A DNA stretch of 64,000 nt, taken from Akkermansia muciniphila. Lineage in GTDB: Bacteria > Verrucomicrobiota > Verrucomicrobiia > Verrucomicrobiales > Akkermansiaceae. The DNA is taken from assembly GCF_030848305.1 (NCBI RefSeq), contig NZ_CP114598.1, positions 62,001-126,000 on the forward strand. The letters run 5' to 3'. The first letter of the stretch is position 1, and each line of letters begins with the position of its first letter. Positions 45,694-54,071 of this stretch are shown one piece after another. The translations under genes and the position numbers were made by a program. The notes below the pieces were generated by a model, which worked only from the letters and a program-made list of their open reading frames with translations, was not told the DNA's origin and ran no database searches.

Positions 45694-47592
45694 ATGCCAT
45701 CCATCCACGTCATGTCTCCCACTCTTGCCAGCCAAGTGGCGGCAGGAGAAGTAGTGGAGCGCCCCGCCTCCGTTGTGAAGGAACTGGTGGAAAACAGCTT
45801 GGATGCAGGCGCCAAATTCGTGCGGGTGGAGATACGCCGCGGAGGCGTGGGCATGATCAAGGTGACGGACGACGGCAGCGGCATGTCACGGGCAGACGCC
45901 GAACTATGCACCAAACGACATGCCACCAGCAAACTTTCTTCCCTGGAGGAGCTTTTTGAAATCACCCATCTGGGATTCCGCGGAGAGGCTCTGCCCAGCA
46001 TTGCCAGCGTTTCCCGCTTCAAACTCTGTACCAGGCAGCAGCAGGAGCTGGAAGGCTGGGAAATACGCATTGACGGGGGCCTGGAGCACGAACCGAGAAG
46101 CTCAGGCGTCTCTCCCGGCACCGCCATTGAGGTGGCCGACTTGTTTTACAATACTCCAGCGCGCCGCAAGTTCCTCAAATCCGCAGAAACGGAAGCCTCC
46201 CATGTGGAGCATCAGATACGCCTGCATGCCCTGGCTTATCCCCAAGTACGATTTGCCTATAAGCGGGATGACCAGCTTGTTTTCGACCTTCCCGCCACAG
46301 CGGATCTGCGCGTCCGCATTTCCGCACTGACGGATGCCGCTACAGCAGCGGCCCTGATTCCGATAGAAACGACCATCGGTCCCGGCATTTCCATCACGGG
46401 ATTCCTGCTTCCTCTTTCCGAAGCCAGACGCACCAGAAAAGGGCAGTACGTTTTTATGAACACGCGTCCCGTGGAGGACCAGCTCATTAACCGGGCCATT
46501 CGGGACGGCTATGGAGGCTTCCCTACCGGACTGCATCCGGCGCTCTTTCTGTATATGGAGGTGGAGCCCGCTCTAGTGGACGTCAATGTGCATCCCGCCA
46601 AGAAGGAGGTGAGATTCCGCCGTTCCGCAGACGTGGTCAATACCATTGTGGAAGCCATAGCCACTACCCTTCAAAAGCACGCCCGGCAGGAAATTCACGC
46701 TGCCGCCGCGCCGGAGCCGGAGAGAATTCTTCCTGCCCCTTCCACCACCGCGCCACATTGGGAAATACCCGCCCGTTCCACCAATCCCGGTTCTGTTTTC
46801 CCGGCCGCCGCCAGACCGGCCCCTGCTTCTTCCGTCGCCCAACCGCCGCTTTCCTCATCTGCCAGACAATCTCATGGGCCTGTCCCTGCACCCACCCTCC
46901 GTGCCATTCCCCTGAAGCAGGTTCCCGCCACCCAGGGAAAACTGGATTTTCACCGTCAGGAGGATGAAGAAACGGCACGAAACACCCATGAAAACGCAGC
47001 TCTAGCGAGGGATGCCTCTGCCGGATTTTCCTATCTGGGAACACTCCGCCAGCAATTCGCCCTGTTTGAAACGCCGGAAGGCCTGGTTTTGATGCATCCC
47101 AAAGCAGCCCGGGAACGCATCATTTTTGAACGGCTGCGCGCGCACCGGGAAGCCCCCATGCCGTCTCAGCAGCTTCTGGACCCGGTGGTGCTGGATCTGG
47201 ATCCGCGGGATTTTGCCGTCATCCGGCAGTTCGCCCCTCATTTTGACCAGGCTGGCATGACCATTACGCCCTTTGGCCAGAATACCATCAGAATAGAATC
47301 CATCCCAGCCCTGCTGGAACTGGAAAACGCACGCGCTTTTCTCCTGGAGCTGGTGGACCGTCTCACCCAGTCCGAATTCAGCCGGAATGCCAAACGCATG
47401 GCTTATGAAACCTTCATTGGGGAATTTGCCAGAAAATCCGCCTGGAGGGAGCGCATTTCCCCTCACCGGGCCCCTGCCATCCTGAAGGATTTACTTGCCT
47501 GCGAAGTGCCGTACTGCACCCCGGGCGGCAAGCCCACGCTGGTGAATTATTCCATCCCGGAAATTAAACGCAAATTCGGCATACAGGCATGA
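45694..47592 (+). CDS. mutL: DNA mismatch repair protein MutL
   Basis: 632 residues. The N-terminal GHKL ATPase is intact: ELVENSLDAGA, DDGSGM, KRHATSKL, GFRGEALPSI. The proline-rich linker (about 375-440) is as usual, and the C-terminal dimerisation domain starts near FSYLGTLRQQFALFE. The endonuclease motifs of most non-enteric MutLs are not conserved: where DQHAxxExxxxE is expected the protein reads MHPKAARERIIFE, and the late CPHGRP motif reads CTPGGKP. It may therefore lack latent nicking activity. I start at ATG 45694 (MPSIHVMSPTLASQVAAGEVV), as in other MutLs. Confidence 0.94.
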   Translation: MPSIHVMSPTLASQVAAGEVVERPASVVKELVENSLDAGAKFVRVEIRRGGVGMIKVTDDGSGMSRADAELCTKRHATSKLSSLEELFEITHLGFRGEALPSIASVSRFKLCTRQQQELEGWEIRIDGGLEHEPRSSGVSPGTAIEVADLFYNTPARRKFLKSAETEASHVEHQIRLHALAYPQVRFAYKRDDQLVFDLPATADLRVRISALTDAATAAALIPIETTIGPGISITGFLLPLSEARRTRKGQYVFMNTRPVEDQLINRAIRDGYGGFPTGLHPALFLYMEVEPALVDVNVHPAKKEVRFRRSADVVNTIVEAIATTLQKHARQEIHAAAAPEPERILPAPSTTAPHWEIPARSTNPGSVFPAAARPAPASSVAQPPLSSSARQSHGPVPAPTLRAIPLKQVPATQGKLDFHRQEDEETARNTHENAALARDASAGFSYLGTLRQQFALFETPEGLVLMHPKAARERIIFERLRAHREAPMPSQQLLDPVVLDLDPRDFAVIRQFAPHFDQAGMTITPFGQNTIRIESIPALLELENARAFLLELVDRLTQSEFSRNAKRMAYETFIGEFARKSAWRERISPHRAPAILKDLLACEVPYCTPGGKPTLVNYSIPEIKRKFGIQA

Positions 47593-47795
47593 GGAACTTT
47601 GTTTTCCGGAAAACAGGCTGAAGCGTTGCCAGATTTTGCGGCAAACGGAAAATATGCAGCCAACGGCGGGTTAATTTACCCTGACCGACAAGTACTCTGT
47701 CATTCGGACGTCCCCTCCCGCACACAACAGGGAGCTTGCTCTTGGCAAGGAAGTTTCCCGCGTTTATACTGCCGCCTTTCAGACAAATCCCAGCC

Positions 47796-49748
47796 ATGCC
47801 AGCCTCTCCCCCCAGTACCGCTCCCGCTCCGCGCATTGCTGAAACTGCCGCCGGAAAAGCGCTGGCGGTTCTGCTGGTCCTTTTTTATATTTTCCTGGTA
47901 ACGACGGCGGCAGGTGGGGAATGGCACACCCTTTTCCTTCCCGCCTGCTTTCTGGCGGCGGCTCTCCTGCTGTTCTGCTTCTGTATTCTCCGGGGATACA
48001 AGATTCCCAGCCCCGGACTGCCGGGCTGGCTGGCCCTGGGGCTGGGCGGCGGTTATTTCCTTGTCCGGGCATGGTTTTCCCCCTGGTTTTATTATGAGAG
48101 CGTCGCGGATCTGGGCCTCATCGCCACGGCCGTCGTCATGTTCGCGGCGGGAACGTATGCCGGAGCCGGAAACGGGGAAAAGAGCATTCTCCCCATACTG
48201 GCTGCGTCATTAGGGCTGCTGAATGCCCTGTTGTGGGGGTACCAGAACATAACGGGAACGGAATCCTCCTGGTTCAGACCGGATTATTCCCTGTTCGGTT
48301 CGGAAATCCGCAATATCGGATTATTCGGATACAAAAATTTTTCCGCTCATTTCCTGTCCGTCACCGGTTTTTTCCTTTGCTCATACAGCATGGCTTCCGC
48401 CAGAAAATGGGGCATCCGCCTGTTTACGGGGGTGGCACTCATCCTCGTGTCCTTCACGTGCGGCTCCCGCTCCGCCTTCCCGAACGCCCTGGCGGGCGTT
48501 ACCCTGTGCTTTTTTATTTATACCTCCAGCGTTTTCCGCAATAACAGAAAATTTTACACGGCGTCCATCCTGTTTATTATCCTGCTCCTCCTGGGGACGT
48601 CCTATGCCGTGCTGGATTTGTCCCGCGGGGCAGGCAGGCTGGCAGTCCTCCTGGATACGTTTTCCTTCGGCAACCGGCTGGACCTGTCCAAACTGGCCTG
48701 GGCGCTGGCGGACCAGTCTCCGCTGTTCGGGCACGGCAGCCGGATGTTCACCAATCTTTCCACGGAGTTTTTCTCCGGAGCCAACCTCCCCAATTTCGCC
48801 CACCACGAATATGCGCAAGCCGCCTGCGACTACGGTTATGCCGGGCTGGGGCTGATGCTGGCTCTGCTGGCTCTGTTCCTCATTTCCGGGCTCCGGAGCG
48901 TTCTGAAATTGTCGGGAGAACATCAACGGTCCAATCCCCTGGGGCCGGCGGCGTTCTGCGTATTGTGCATCGCCGCTTTCCATGCCTATGGGGAATTCAT
49001 CTGGCATAACCCTGCCTTGCTTGGAGCCAGCGCCCTATGCGGCGGCATTACCTGCACAGCCCCTCTTTCCAGGGTGAAAGCTTCGCGCCGGGCCGGACGC
49101 TGGCTTCAAGCGTCCGCCGCACTGCTTCTGGCCATATTGGCCCTGTGTTATGCGTTTCTGGCTTTTCCGGTCTGGAAAAACTCTCTTCAAGCCGTTCCGG
49201 CTTCCTCCAGCAAACGGCTTCCCATGCTGGAAGAGGCCGCCTCCCGCAGTCTGGATCCGGATTTGGTGCGGCGCAACATTCTGCATGCCGCAGGCAGTTC
49301 TCCCCTCCCAAGCCCGGTTCAGCTCAAAGCATTGGAATATCAGGAAGAAAAAGCGGAACTCCTGAGCCCCGGGAACCACGGTCTGACGGCGGCCAAAAGC
49401 CTCCTTTATATCCTCCAGGGACGCCTTACGGAAGCGGAACAACTGCTCCGCCCGTACGTAGAGAGCCCCGGCAGGTTTGATGACCGCATGTTCGCCTGGA
49501 CCACCATTTACAATAATATGCTGTATTCCTGGAGTACGGCCATTGCGGCCCAGTCCCCCGGACGCGCCCTGTCCATGGCCATGACGGCCCAACGCCTGAT
49601 GTCCGCTCAAACAAATCAGTGGCTGTATTACGGTGCTCTGGACCCCGAAGTCAGAAAACAACACTACTCGCGCCTCAATGAGCTCAAGATGCTCATCATG
49701 ACGCTTCAGTCACGCGGAGCGGTCCCGGACACCTCCTGGCGGCAATAG
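47796..49748 (+). CDS. O-antigen ligase-like polytopic membrane protein
   Basis: 650 residues from ATG 47796. About ten hydrophobic segments fill residues 25-470. The central region shows the Wzy_C/WaaL pattern: a large periplasmic loop with the conserved HGSRMFTNLST and AHHEYAQAACDYGYAGL (NExL-type arginine/histidine positions), expected of lipid-linked glycan ligases or polymerases. The C-terminal 160 residues are soluble and helical, TPR-like. Probable role: attaching or polymerising surface glycan in the inner membrane, periplasmic side. The acceptor is unknown, and other glycan genes are not nearby. Confidence 0.82.
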   Translation: MPASPPSTAPAPRIAETAAGKALAVLLVLFYIFLVTTAAGGEWHTLFLPACFLAAALLLFCFCILRGYKIPSPGLPGWLALGLGGGYFLVRAWFSPWFYYESVADLGLIATAVVMFAAGTYAGAGNGEKSILPILAASLGLLNALLWGYQNITGTESSWFRPDYSLFGSEIRNIGLFGYKNFSAHFLSVTGFFLCSYSMASARKWGIRLFTGVALILVSFTCGSRSAFPNALAGVTLCFFIYTSSVFRNNRKFYTASILFIILLLLGTSYAVLDLSRGAGRLAVLLDTFSFGNRLDLSKLAWALADQSPLFGHGSRMFTNLSTEFFSGANLPNFAHHEYAQAACDYGYAGLGLMLALLALFLISGLRSVLKLSGEHQRSNPLGPAAFCVLCIAAFHAYGEFIWHNPALLGASALCGGITCTAPLSRVKASRRAGRWLQASAALLLAILALCYAFLAFPVWKNSLQAVPASSSKRLPMLEEAASRSLDPDLVRRNILHAAGSSPLPSPVQLKALEYQEEKAELLSPGNHGLTAAKSLLYILQGRLTEAEQLLRPYVESPGRFDDRMFAWTTIYNNMLYSWSTAIAAQSPGRALSMAMTAQRLMSAQTNQWLYYGALDPEVRKQHYSRLNELKMLIMTLQSRGAVPDTSWRQ

Positions 49749-49882
49749 TATTTTTTGGCGGCCAGCTATCAAGATTGTAGCATTTGATGATTGAACAGGA
49801 TGCATCTCATGCTGAACAGATGCACCGGCAACCATCTCTGCAAACATTATTGCCAAGACAAAAAATGGACAACACATGGCGC

Positions 49883-49911
49883 TTGAACAGGCGGAACACA
49901 TTTGCTATACT
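49883..49911 (+). promoter_or_regulatory. Promoter of the former hsd operon
   Basis: TTGAAC (49883-49888), 17-base spacer, TATACT (49906-49911), then a strong Shine-Dalgarno GGAGGAGG 9 bases before the hsdM ATG at 49966. The control region is intact although the gene is broken. Confidence 0.7.
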
Positions 49912-49965
49912 ATGAAACCGTACACCGGCTGATATTAGAATTTATGCCGGAGGAGGCAACACAAA

Positions 49966-50806
49966 ATGCCCGATAAAGAATTGAAGAAGCTGAAGGATGA
50001 TCTTTGGCATTCCGCGGATATACTTCGTGCGAGCGCACACCTGGCTACCAATAAATACGGACAGCCTATCCTTGGTTTGATTTTCCTGCGTTATGCCGCC
50101 ATCCTTTACAAGCAGTACAAGGAGGAAATTGAGGCTCGTTATAACAAACTCAAAGGCATCCGTATGGAAAAATCTATTAAAGAGATTTCCATCGAGGTTT
50201 GTGGTTTCTATCTGCCGCCGGAGGCATATTACGATGCCATCAACGACGCTCCTGATGATGCCAACAAAGCCACACTTGTAAAAAAGGCAATGACCGCAAT
50301 CGAGGAAACCAACGATAAAATAGACGGAGTTCTGCCCAAGGAAAGTGTATGGACAGCTTGTGCCGGAGGAAGAGCCGGATCTGCTCTCCAAAATCGTTCG
50401 TGTATTTAAGGACATCCCCGAAAATATCAGCGTTGACCTTTTCGGGGAAATTTACGAATATTTCTTGGGCAATTTCGCCTTGTAGGAAGGTAAGGCCAGC
50501 GGCACCTTCTATACCCCCGCCACGGTTGTTCGATATATGGTGGAGGTTTTGCAACCAACTTCCGGCGACAAGATGTCCCTCGACCCCGCCTGCGGTTCTG
50601 GAGGTATGTTTGTCCAGGCAACTCGATATATGCACAACCACAATGCCAGAGCTACGGATATGATGAAATTCCGTTGCTACGGCGTAGAAAAAGAGCCGGA
50701 CACCGTTAAGCTGGCAAAAATGAATTTACTGCTGAACAATGTGCGTGGTGAAATCACTGAGGCCAACTCCTTCTATGCCGCCCCCCTATGATGCCGTTGG
50801 CAGATT
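49966..50806 (+). pseudogene. hsdM: 5' part of a type I restriction methyltransferase gene, disrupted
   Basis: Encodes the HsdM N-terminal helical domain (KKLKDDLWHSADILRAS, LGLIFLRYAAILY) and the start of the N6-adenine methyltransferase domain (EGKASGTFYTPATVV, DPACGSGGMFVQA). Three lesions are visible. A +1 shift falls near 50347 (after LPKE; protein resumes as VYGQLVPEEEPDLLSK). An in-frame TAG sits at 50483-50485 inside GNFAL-stop-EGKASG, where an Ala or Ser codon is expected. A further shift occurs in the C-run near 50783. Homology ends at about 50806 (YDAVGRF); the continuation lies at 57485. Not functional as one protein. Confidence 0.88.
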
Positions 50807-51131
50807 TAAAATCTTCCCACGAACTTTAATACAATGCCCTGCATACAGAAGTGCAGAAAATGGCTTAAAACAAAGGCTTTTAGCGAACTTTAATGTTCAG
50901 ACGAAAGCCTTCTTTTTTGTATGCGATGATTTTGCTGATGAAACGGTCTGCGGATTTGAACCCGACCGTTGTTCTGTTTTTGATGGGTTCAAAATCAAAG
51001 TGAACCCGCAAGGAAAAATAAAAAGGTTACAGTCCATCAAAAGCAATCAAACGTAGCGTCCTTGCTGTTGGAGACACGATATCATCTGCTATCGCATCTG
51101 TTATTTCTGGGAGCACAGAAATATGAATAAA
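50807..51131 (+). other. Left flank of the cassette, unrecognised
   Basis: After the hsdM break an open frame continues to a TAG at about 51056 (including FADETVCGFEPDRCSVFDGF and KIKVNPQGKIKRLQ), which I do not recognise and which may be the remnant tail of a gene from the donor element. No start codon of its own with a Shine-Dalgarno is evident. Confidence 0.35.
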
Positions 51132-51159
51132 AATATCGCTGCTTTTAAGCAGCGATATT
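51132..51159. repeat. Perfect 13-bp palindrome
   Basis: AATATCGCTGCTT (51132-51144) and its exact complement (51147-51159) with two bases between, flanked by A-runs. It may be a bidirectional terminator isolating the cassette from hsdM transcription, or a regulatory site. Confidence 0.6.
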
Positions 51160-51170
51160 AAAAAAAGCAC

Positions 51171-51208
51171 TTGACAAATCGCAGCGTATGTGTCACACTG
51201 ATAAAGTG
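51171..51208 (+). promoter_or_regulatory. Promoter/operator of the XRE-methyltransferase arm
   Basis: A perfect -35 TTGACA (51171-51176) without a clean -10 at the usual distance, followed by the inverted repeat CACT-GATAA-AGTG (51196-51208) just upstream of the regulator ATG at 51220. This is a plausible autoregulatory operator for the XRE protein. Confidence 0.45.
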
Positions 51209-51219
51209 AGCATGATCCT

Positions 51220-51588
51220 ATGCAGAATTTAGGTCAGTTTTTTAAAGCTAAGAGGAAATCCGCAGGACTTTCTCAAAGGACGTTAGGCAACATTAGTGGT
51301 GTCAGCGATACTACAATTCATAATATTGAAATCGGAAAAACGAAAAATCCTGGATGGGATCTCCTCTGCCAGATAGCAAAAGCACTTGAATTCCATCCGT
51401 TTGAGATTATGAAAGCCGCAGGTTATATTACGGAAGACGATATCAATCCCGCGTTTCTGATGAAAGGCTTAGATAAGCTGAACAAGAACGAGCGAGAGAG
51501 TGTTCAGCTGTTCATAGATTTTATTTTATCAAGAAGAGGCACTAATGAGATGCGAAAGGAGGACTGTAATCCATGCAATATCGGTTAG
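51220..51588 (+). CDS. XRE-family transcriptional regulator of the methyltransferase arm
   Basis: 122 residues. HTH_3 domain in the N-terminal 60 residues (LGQFFKAKRKSAGLSQRTLG, VSDTTIHNIEIGKTKNPGWD), then a helical tail (LNKNERESVQLFIDFIL), which is usual for dimerising Cro/CI-type regulators. Its 3' end overlaps the methyltransferase gene by 16 bases, so the two are co-translated. In known restriction systems such regulators (C proteins) delay or balance expression of the arms. Confidence 0.88.
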   Translation: MQNLGQFFKAKRKSAGLSQRTLGNISGVSDTTIHNIEIGKTKNPGWDLLCQIAKALEFHPFEIMKAAGYITEDDINPAFLMKGLDKLNKNERESVQLFIDFILSRRGTNEMRKEDCNPCNIG

Positions 51589-52625
51589 GTGAATTATTCT
51601 GCGGTCCCGGAGGCATCGCATGGGGGGCAACAAACGCAGATATAGGCAATCCGGAATATACTATCATACATCAATGGGCAAATGATTATGATGCAGACAC
51701 CTGTGAAACTTACCGTTATAATATTTGTCCTGAAGCAACGCAAACAGTGTATCATGAAGACATCCGCAAATTTGATATGTCAAAGTTGGCGGAAATTGAC
51801 GCATTAGCCTTCGGCTTTCCGTGCAATGATTATAGCGTTGTAGGTGAACAGAAGGGAATGAATGGCGTTTATGGACCGCTCTACTCATACGGTGTCAAAG
51901 CATTAAAGAGGTTTAGACCGTTATGGTTTCTTGCGGAAAATGTCGGAGGCTTGCGTAACGCCAACGAAGGGAAGGCATTCACGAAAATTTTATCTGAATT
52001 AAGAAATGCTGGCTATGTCATTACGCCTCACCTTTATAAATTTGAAGAATATGGCATTCCACAGGCTCGGCACAGAATTATCATTATCGGTATCCGAAAC
52101 GACCTCGACTTTACTTATCGAGTACCATCGACTGCTCCATATGCCGGTATTGACAACTCTTGCCGAACAGCGATTGAAGTGCCGCCTATTGCTGGAGATG
52201 CGCTTAACAATGAGCGAACTAAGCAGTCACCGATGGTGGTGAAAAGATTAAATCACATTCTCCCTGGACAGAATGCGTTTACAGCAGATTTGCCGGAAGA
52301 ACTCCAGCTGAACATAAAAGGCGCGCGCATCAGTCAAATTTACAAGAGGCTTGATCCTGATAAACCGTCTTATACAGTCACAGGAAGCGGCGGCGGCGGA
52401 ACACATATTTACCATTGGGAAGAACCCAGAGCGCTAACAAACCGCGAAAGGGCACGACTTCAAACGTTCCCTGATGATTATGAGTTCATAGGAAGCAAAG
52501 AAAGTGTGCGCAAACAGATAGGAATGGCAGTTCCGTGTCGAGGAGCTAAGATTATTTTTGAGGCTGTCTTGAAAACCTTTGCCGGAATACCATACGAATT
52601 TACCGAACCAAATATTAACGAGTAA
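51573..52625 (+). CDS. C5-cytosine DNA methyltransferase (Dcm family)
   Basis: 350 residues. Motifs in order: I LFCGPGG (8-14), IV GFPCNDYS with the catalytic Cys (PC at 83-84), VI ENVGG (122-126), VIII QARHRI (164-169), a target-recognition region (about 190-275), IX LTNRERARLQTFPDDY, X QIGMAVP (about 318). It methylates cytosine C5 in a sequence set by the recognition region, which I cannot infer. Strong Shine-Dalgarno AAGGAGG 10 bases before ATG 51573, inside the regulator gene. Its pairing with a vsr gene is typical, since 5mC deamination makes T:G mismatches. Confidence 0.95.
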   Translation: MQYRLGELFCGPGGIAWGATNADIGNPEYTIIHQWANDYDADTCETYRYNICPEATQTVYHEDIRKFDMSKLAEIDALAFGFPCNDYSVVGEQKGMNGVYGPLYSYGVKALKRFRPLWFLAENVGGLRNANEGKAFTKILSELRNAGYVITPHLYKFEEYGIPQARHRIIIIGIRNDLDFTYRVPSTAPYAGIDNSCRTAIEVPPIAGDALNNERTKQSPMVVKRLNHILPGQNAFTADLPEELQLNIKGARISQIYKRLDPDKPSYTVTGSGGGGTHIYHWEEPRALTNRERARLQTFPDDYEFIGSKESVRKQIGMAVPCRGAKIIFEAVLKTFAGIPYEFTEPNINE

Positions 52626-52626
52626 A

Positions 52627-52672
52627 ATAAAAAGCCAGACACATCCTTTGTGAATATAGTCTGGCTTTTTAT
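52627..52672. terminator. Bidirectional terminator between the two arms
   Basis: ATAAAAAGCCAGAC (52627-52640) pairs with GTCTGGCTTTTTAT (52659-52672), 14 bp with an 18-base loop, with T-runs for both directions. It separates the convergent dcm and vsr stops. Confidence 0.9.
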
Positions 52673-53089
52673 TTATTTCTCGATAATTTTGTTGTACAGA
52701 GCATCAAGTTCTTTATCTCTCATGTTCTTCTTTAATTGACACTCCCAGATGATCAGAACCTTCCAACCTTGTTCGGCAAGAAGCGCATAATTCTCCTTAT
52801 CTCTTTTTACATTATTCTCTATTTTACTTCGCCAGTACGAGATGTTTGTTGATGGCCATACGAATCTGCAACAACCATGGTGATGCCAGAAGCAACCATT
52901 CACAAATACAACGGTTTTATATTTTTTGAAAACAAGATCTGGTGTACCCAGCAATTGGCGGACGTTTTTACGATATCTCAATCCACGCGAAAACAAATAT
53001 TTACCCACCATGATTTCAGGCTTTGTGTTCTGGCTACGGATATGAGACATATTCATGCTCCGCATTTCTTTAGAATGTTTGTCAGCCAT
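52673..53089 (-). CDS. vsr: Very short patch repair endonuclease Vsr
   Basis: 138 residues, near the standard size. It nicks 5' of the T in T:G mismatches that arise from deaminated 5-methylcytosine. Visible: MSHIRSQNTKPE at the N-terminus, GTPDLVFKKYKTVVFVNGCF with the catalytic Asp, the WHHHGC histidine/zinc region, and RDKENYALLAEQGWKVLIIWEC. The ATG at 53089 lies 2 bases after the previous gene's stop, with AAAGGA as ribosome site. It is the last gene of the leftward arm. Vsr relatives can act as restriction nucleases, so a direct restriction role cannot be excluded. Confidence 0.94.
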   Translation of the reverse strand: MADKHSKEMRSMNMSHIRSQNTKPEIMVGKYLFSRGLRYRKNVRQLLGTPDLVFKKYKTVVFVNGCFWHHHGCCRFVWPSTNISYWRSKIENNVKRDKENYALLAEQGWKVLIIWECQLKKNMRDKELDALYNKIIEK

Positions 53090-53091
53090 AG

Positions 53092-54057
53092 TTATGTTCC
53101 TTTATGAACAGAGAAATCAAGGAAAAACACCTCATCGTCTATCTTATAAAAGGTCACATCTGTTCGGCCATAATTTATCAAATCCTGCTTTGTAACATAT
53201 GCGCCGTTTGCAAGACCGAGACGATTTCTAAAATACTCTCCGAGCTGAGCATTACTTAAAGGAGTCGTTATAGCTTTATTGCCCTGTTGTTCAACACGCA
53301 GAACCAGCGTGTGTCCATCATCAGTTCTTGCCGTAAAATGCTGCTTGTTGAGTGGGAAAAACCCGTTCTTTGCGATAGAACTTGGCACCGGTATATATGC
53401 CTGGTTCTTATTTCGTTTGTTCCTCTGCCCCCAATTCAGACCAGATTTTTCACCCGTCTCTCCATTCCTTGAAAGCAACGGAAGTGTTGCTTTGACTATT
53501 CCTTCTCCTGAAAGTGTTAATTTTCCTTCGTCATCAAGGATATCGTGCTTCCCATGCAGTACAATATGCTCTTCAACTTCGCTGTGATTGCAAAAAATGG
53601 ATTTTTCCTCTATTTCGTTGAAATAATCAAGCGCATCAGATGGATCACAGTTTTCTACAAGTTCCATCCGGCCCGAAAGAAATGCACTTTGCATAAAATC
53701 AGCAGAACCAGTGAATGCAAGGATTGGAGCATCCTGTTTCGTCCATATATACAAATTTGCGTGGACTGGAACCTCGGAATCATATACATAACTGCATTGA
53801 AAGCGAGACATACTGTTCCCATAATTTTTGCCGTGCAGTGCCTTAAAGCCTTCATGAACGGAAAGGCTTATTCCATCATAGGATGTCATTCCTACCACAA
53901 GCCTGATGTCAATAGGACGAAGATGGCGGTCATGCTGACTTTTTATAAGCCAAGAAGCCATATTTGGTGAAGCATAGCCAGAAAGAATCAATAACGCATC
54001 TGCGCCATCATCAATAGGAGAAAACAGCAATCGCTGTGTCAAGTTGTGACTTATCAT
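53092..54057 (-). CDS. NgoFVII/BfiI-like protein with altered PLD catalytic residues
   Basis: 321 residues from ATG 54057, which has GGGAGG just upstream; a TTG at 54075 is in frame. N-terminal PLD-like fold (DALLILSGYASPNMASWLI, IRLVVGMTSYDG). Where a PLD nuclease has HxK and GSxN, this protein has HAN (about 99-101) and GSAD (about 117-120), so lysine and asparagine are replaced. The C-terminal part (GQRNKRNKNQAYIPVPSS, LRVEQQGNKAITTPLS, NRLGLANGAYVTKQDL) matches the B3-like DNA-binding domain of NgoFVII/BfiI-type restriction enzymes. Likely a DNA-recognition or regulatory partner of the intact paralogue. It starts 14 bases after the Z1 gene's stop. Confidence 0.82.
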   Translation of the reverse strand: MISHNLTQRLLFSPIDDGADALLILSGYASPNMASWLIKSQHDRHLRPIDIRLVVGMTSYDGISLSVHEGFKALHGKNYGNSMSRFQCSYVYDSEVPVHANLYIWTKQDAPILAFTGSADFMQSAFLSGRMELVENCDPSDALDYFNEIEEKSIFCNHSEVEEHIVLHGKHDILDDEGKLTLSGEGIVKATLPLLSRNGETGEKSGLNWGQRNKRNKNQAYIPVPSSIAKNGFFPLNKQHFTARTDDGHTLVLRVEQQGNKAITTPLSNAQLGEYFRNRLGLANGAYVTKQDLINYGRTDVTFYKIDDEVFFLDFSVHKGT

Positions 54058-54071
54058 CAGAATTCCTCCCG

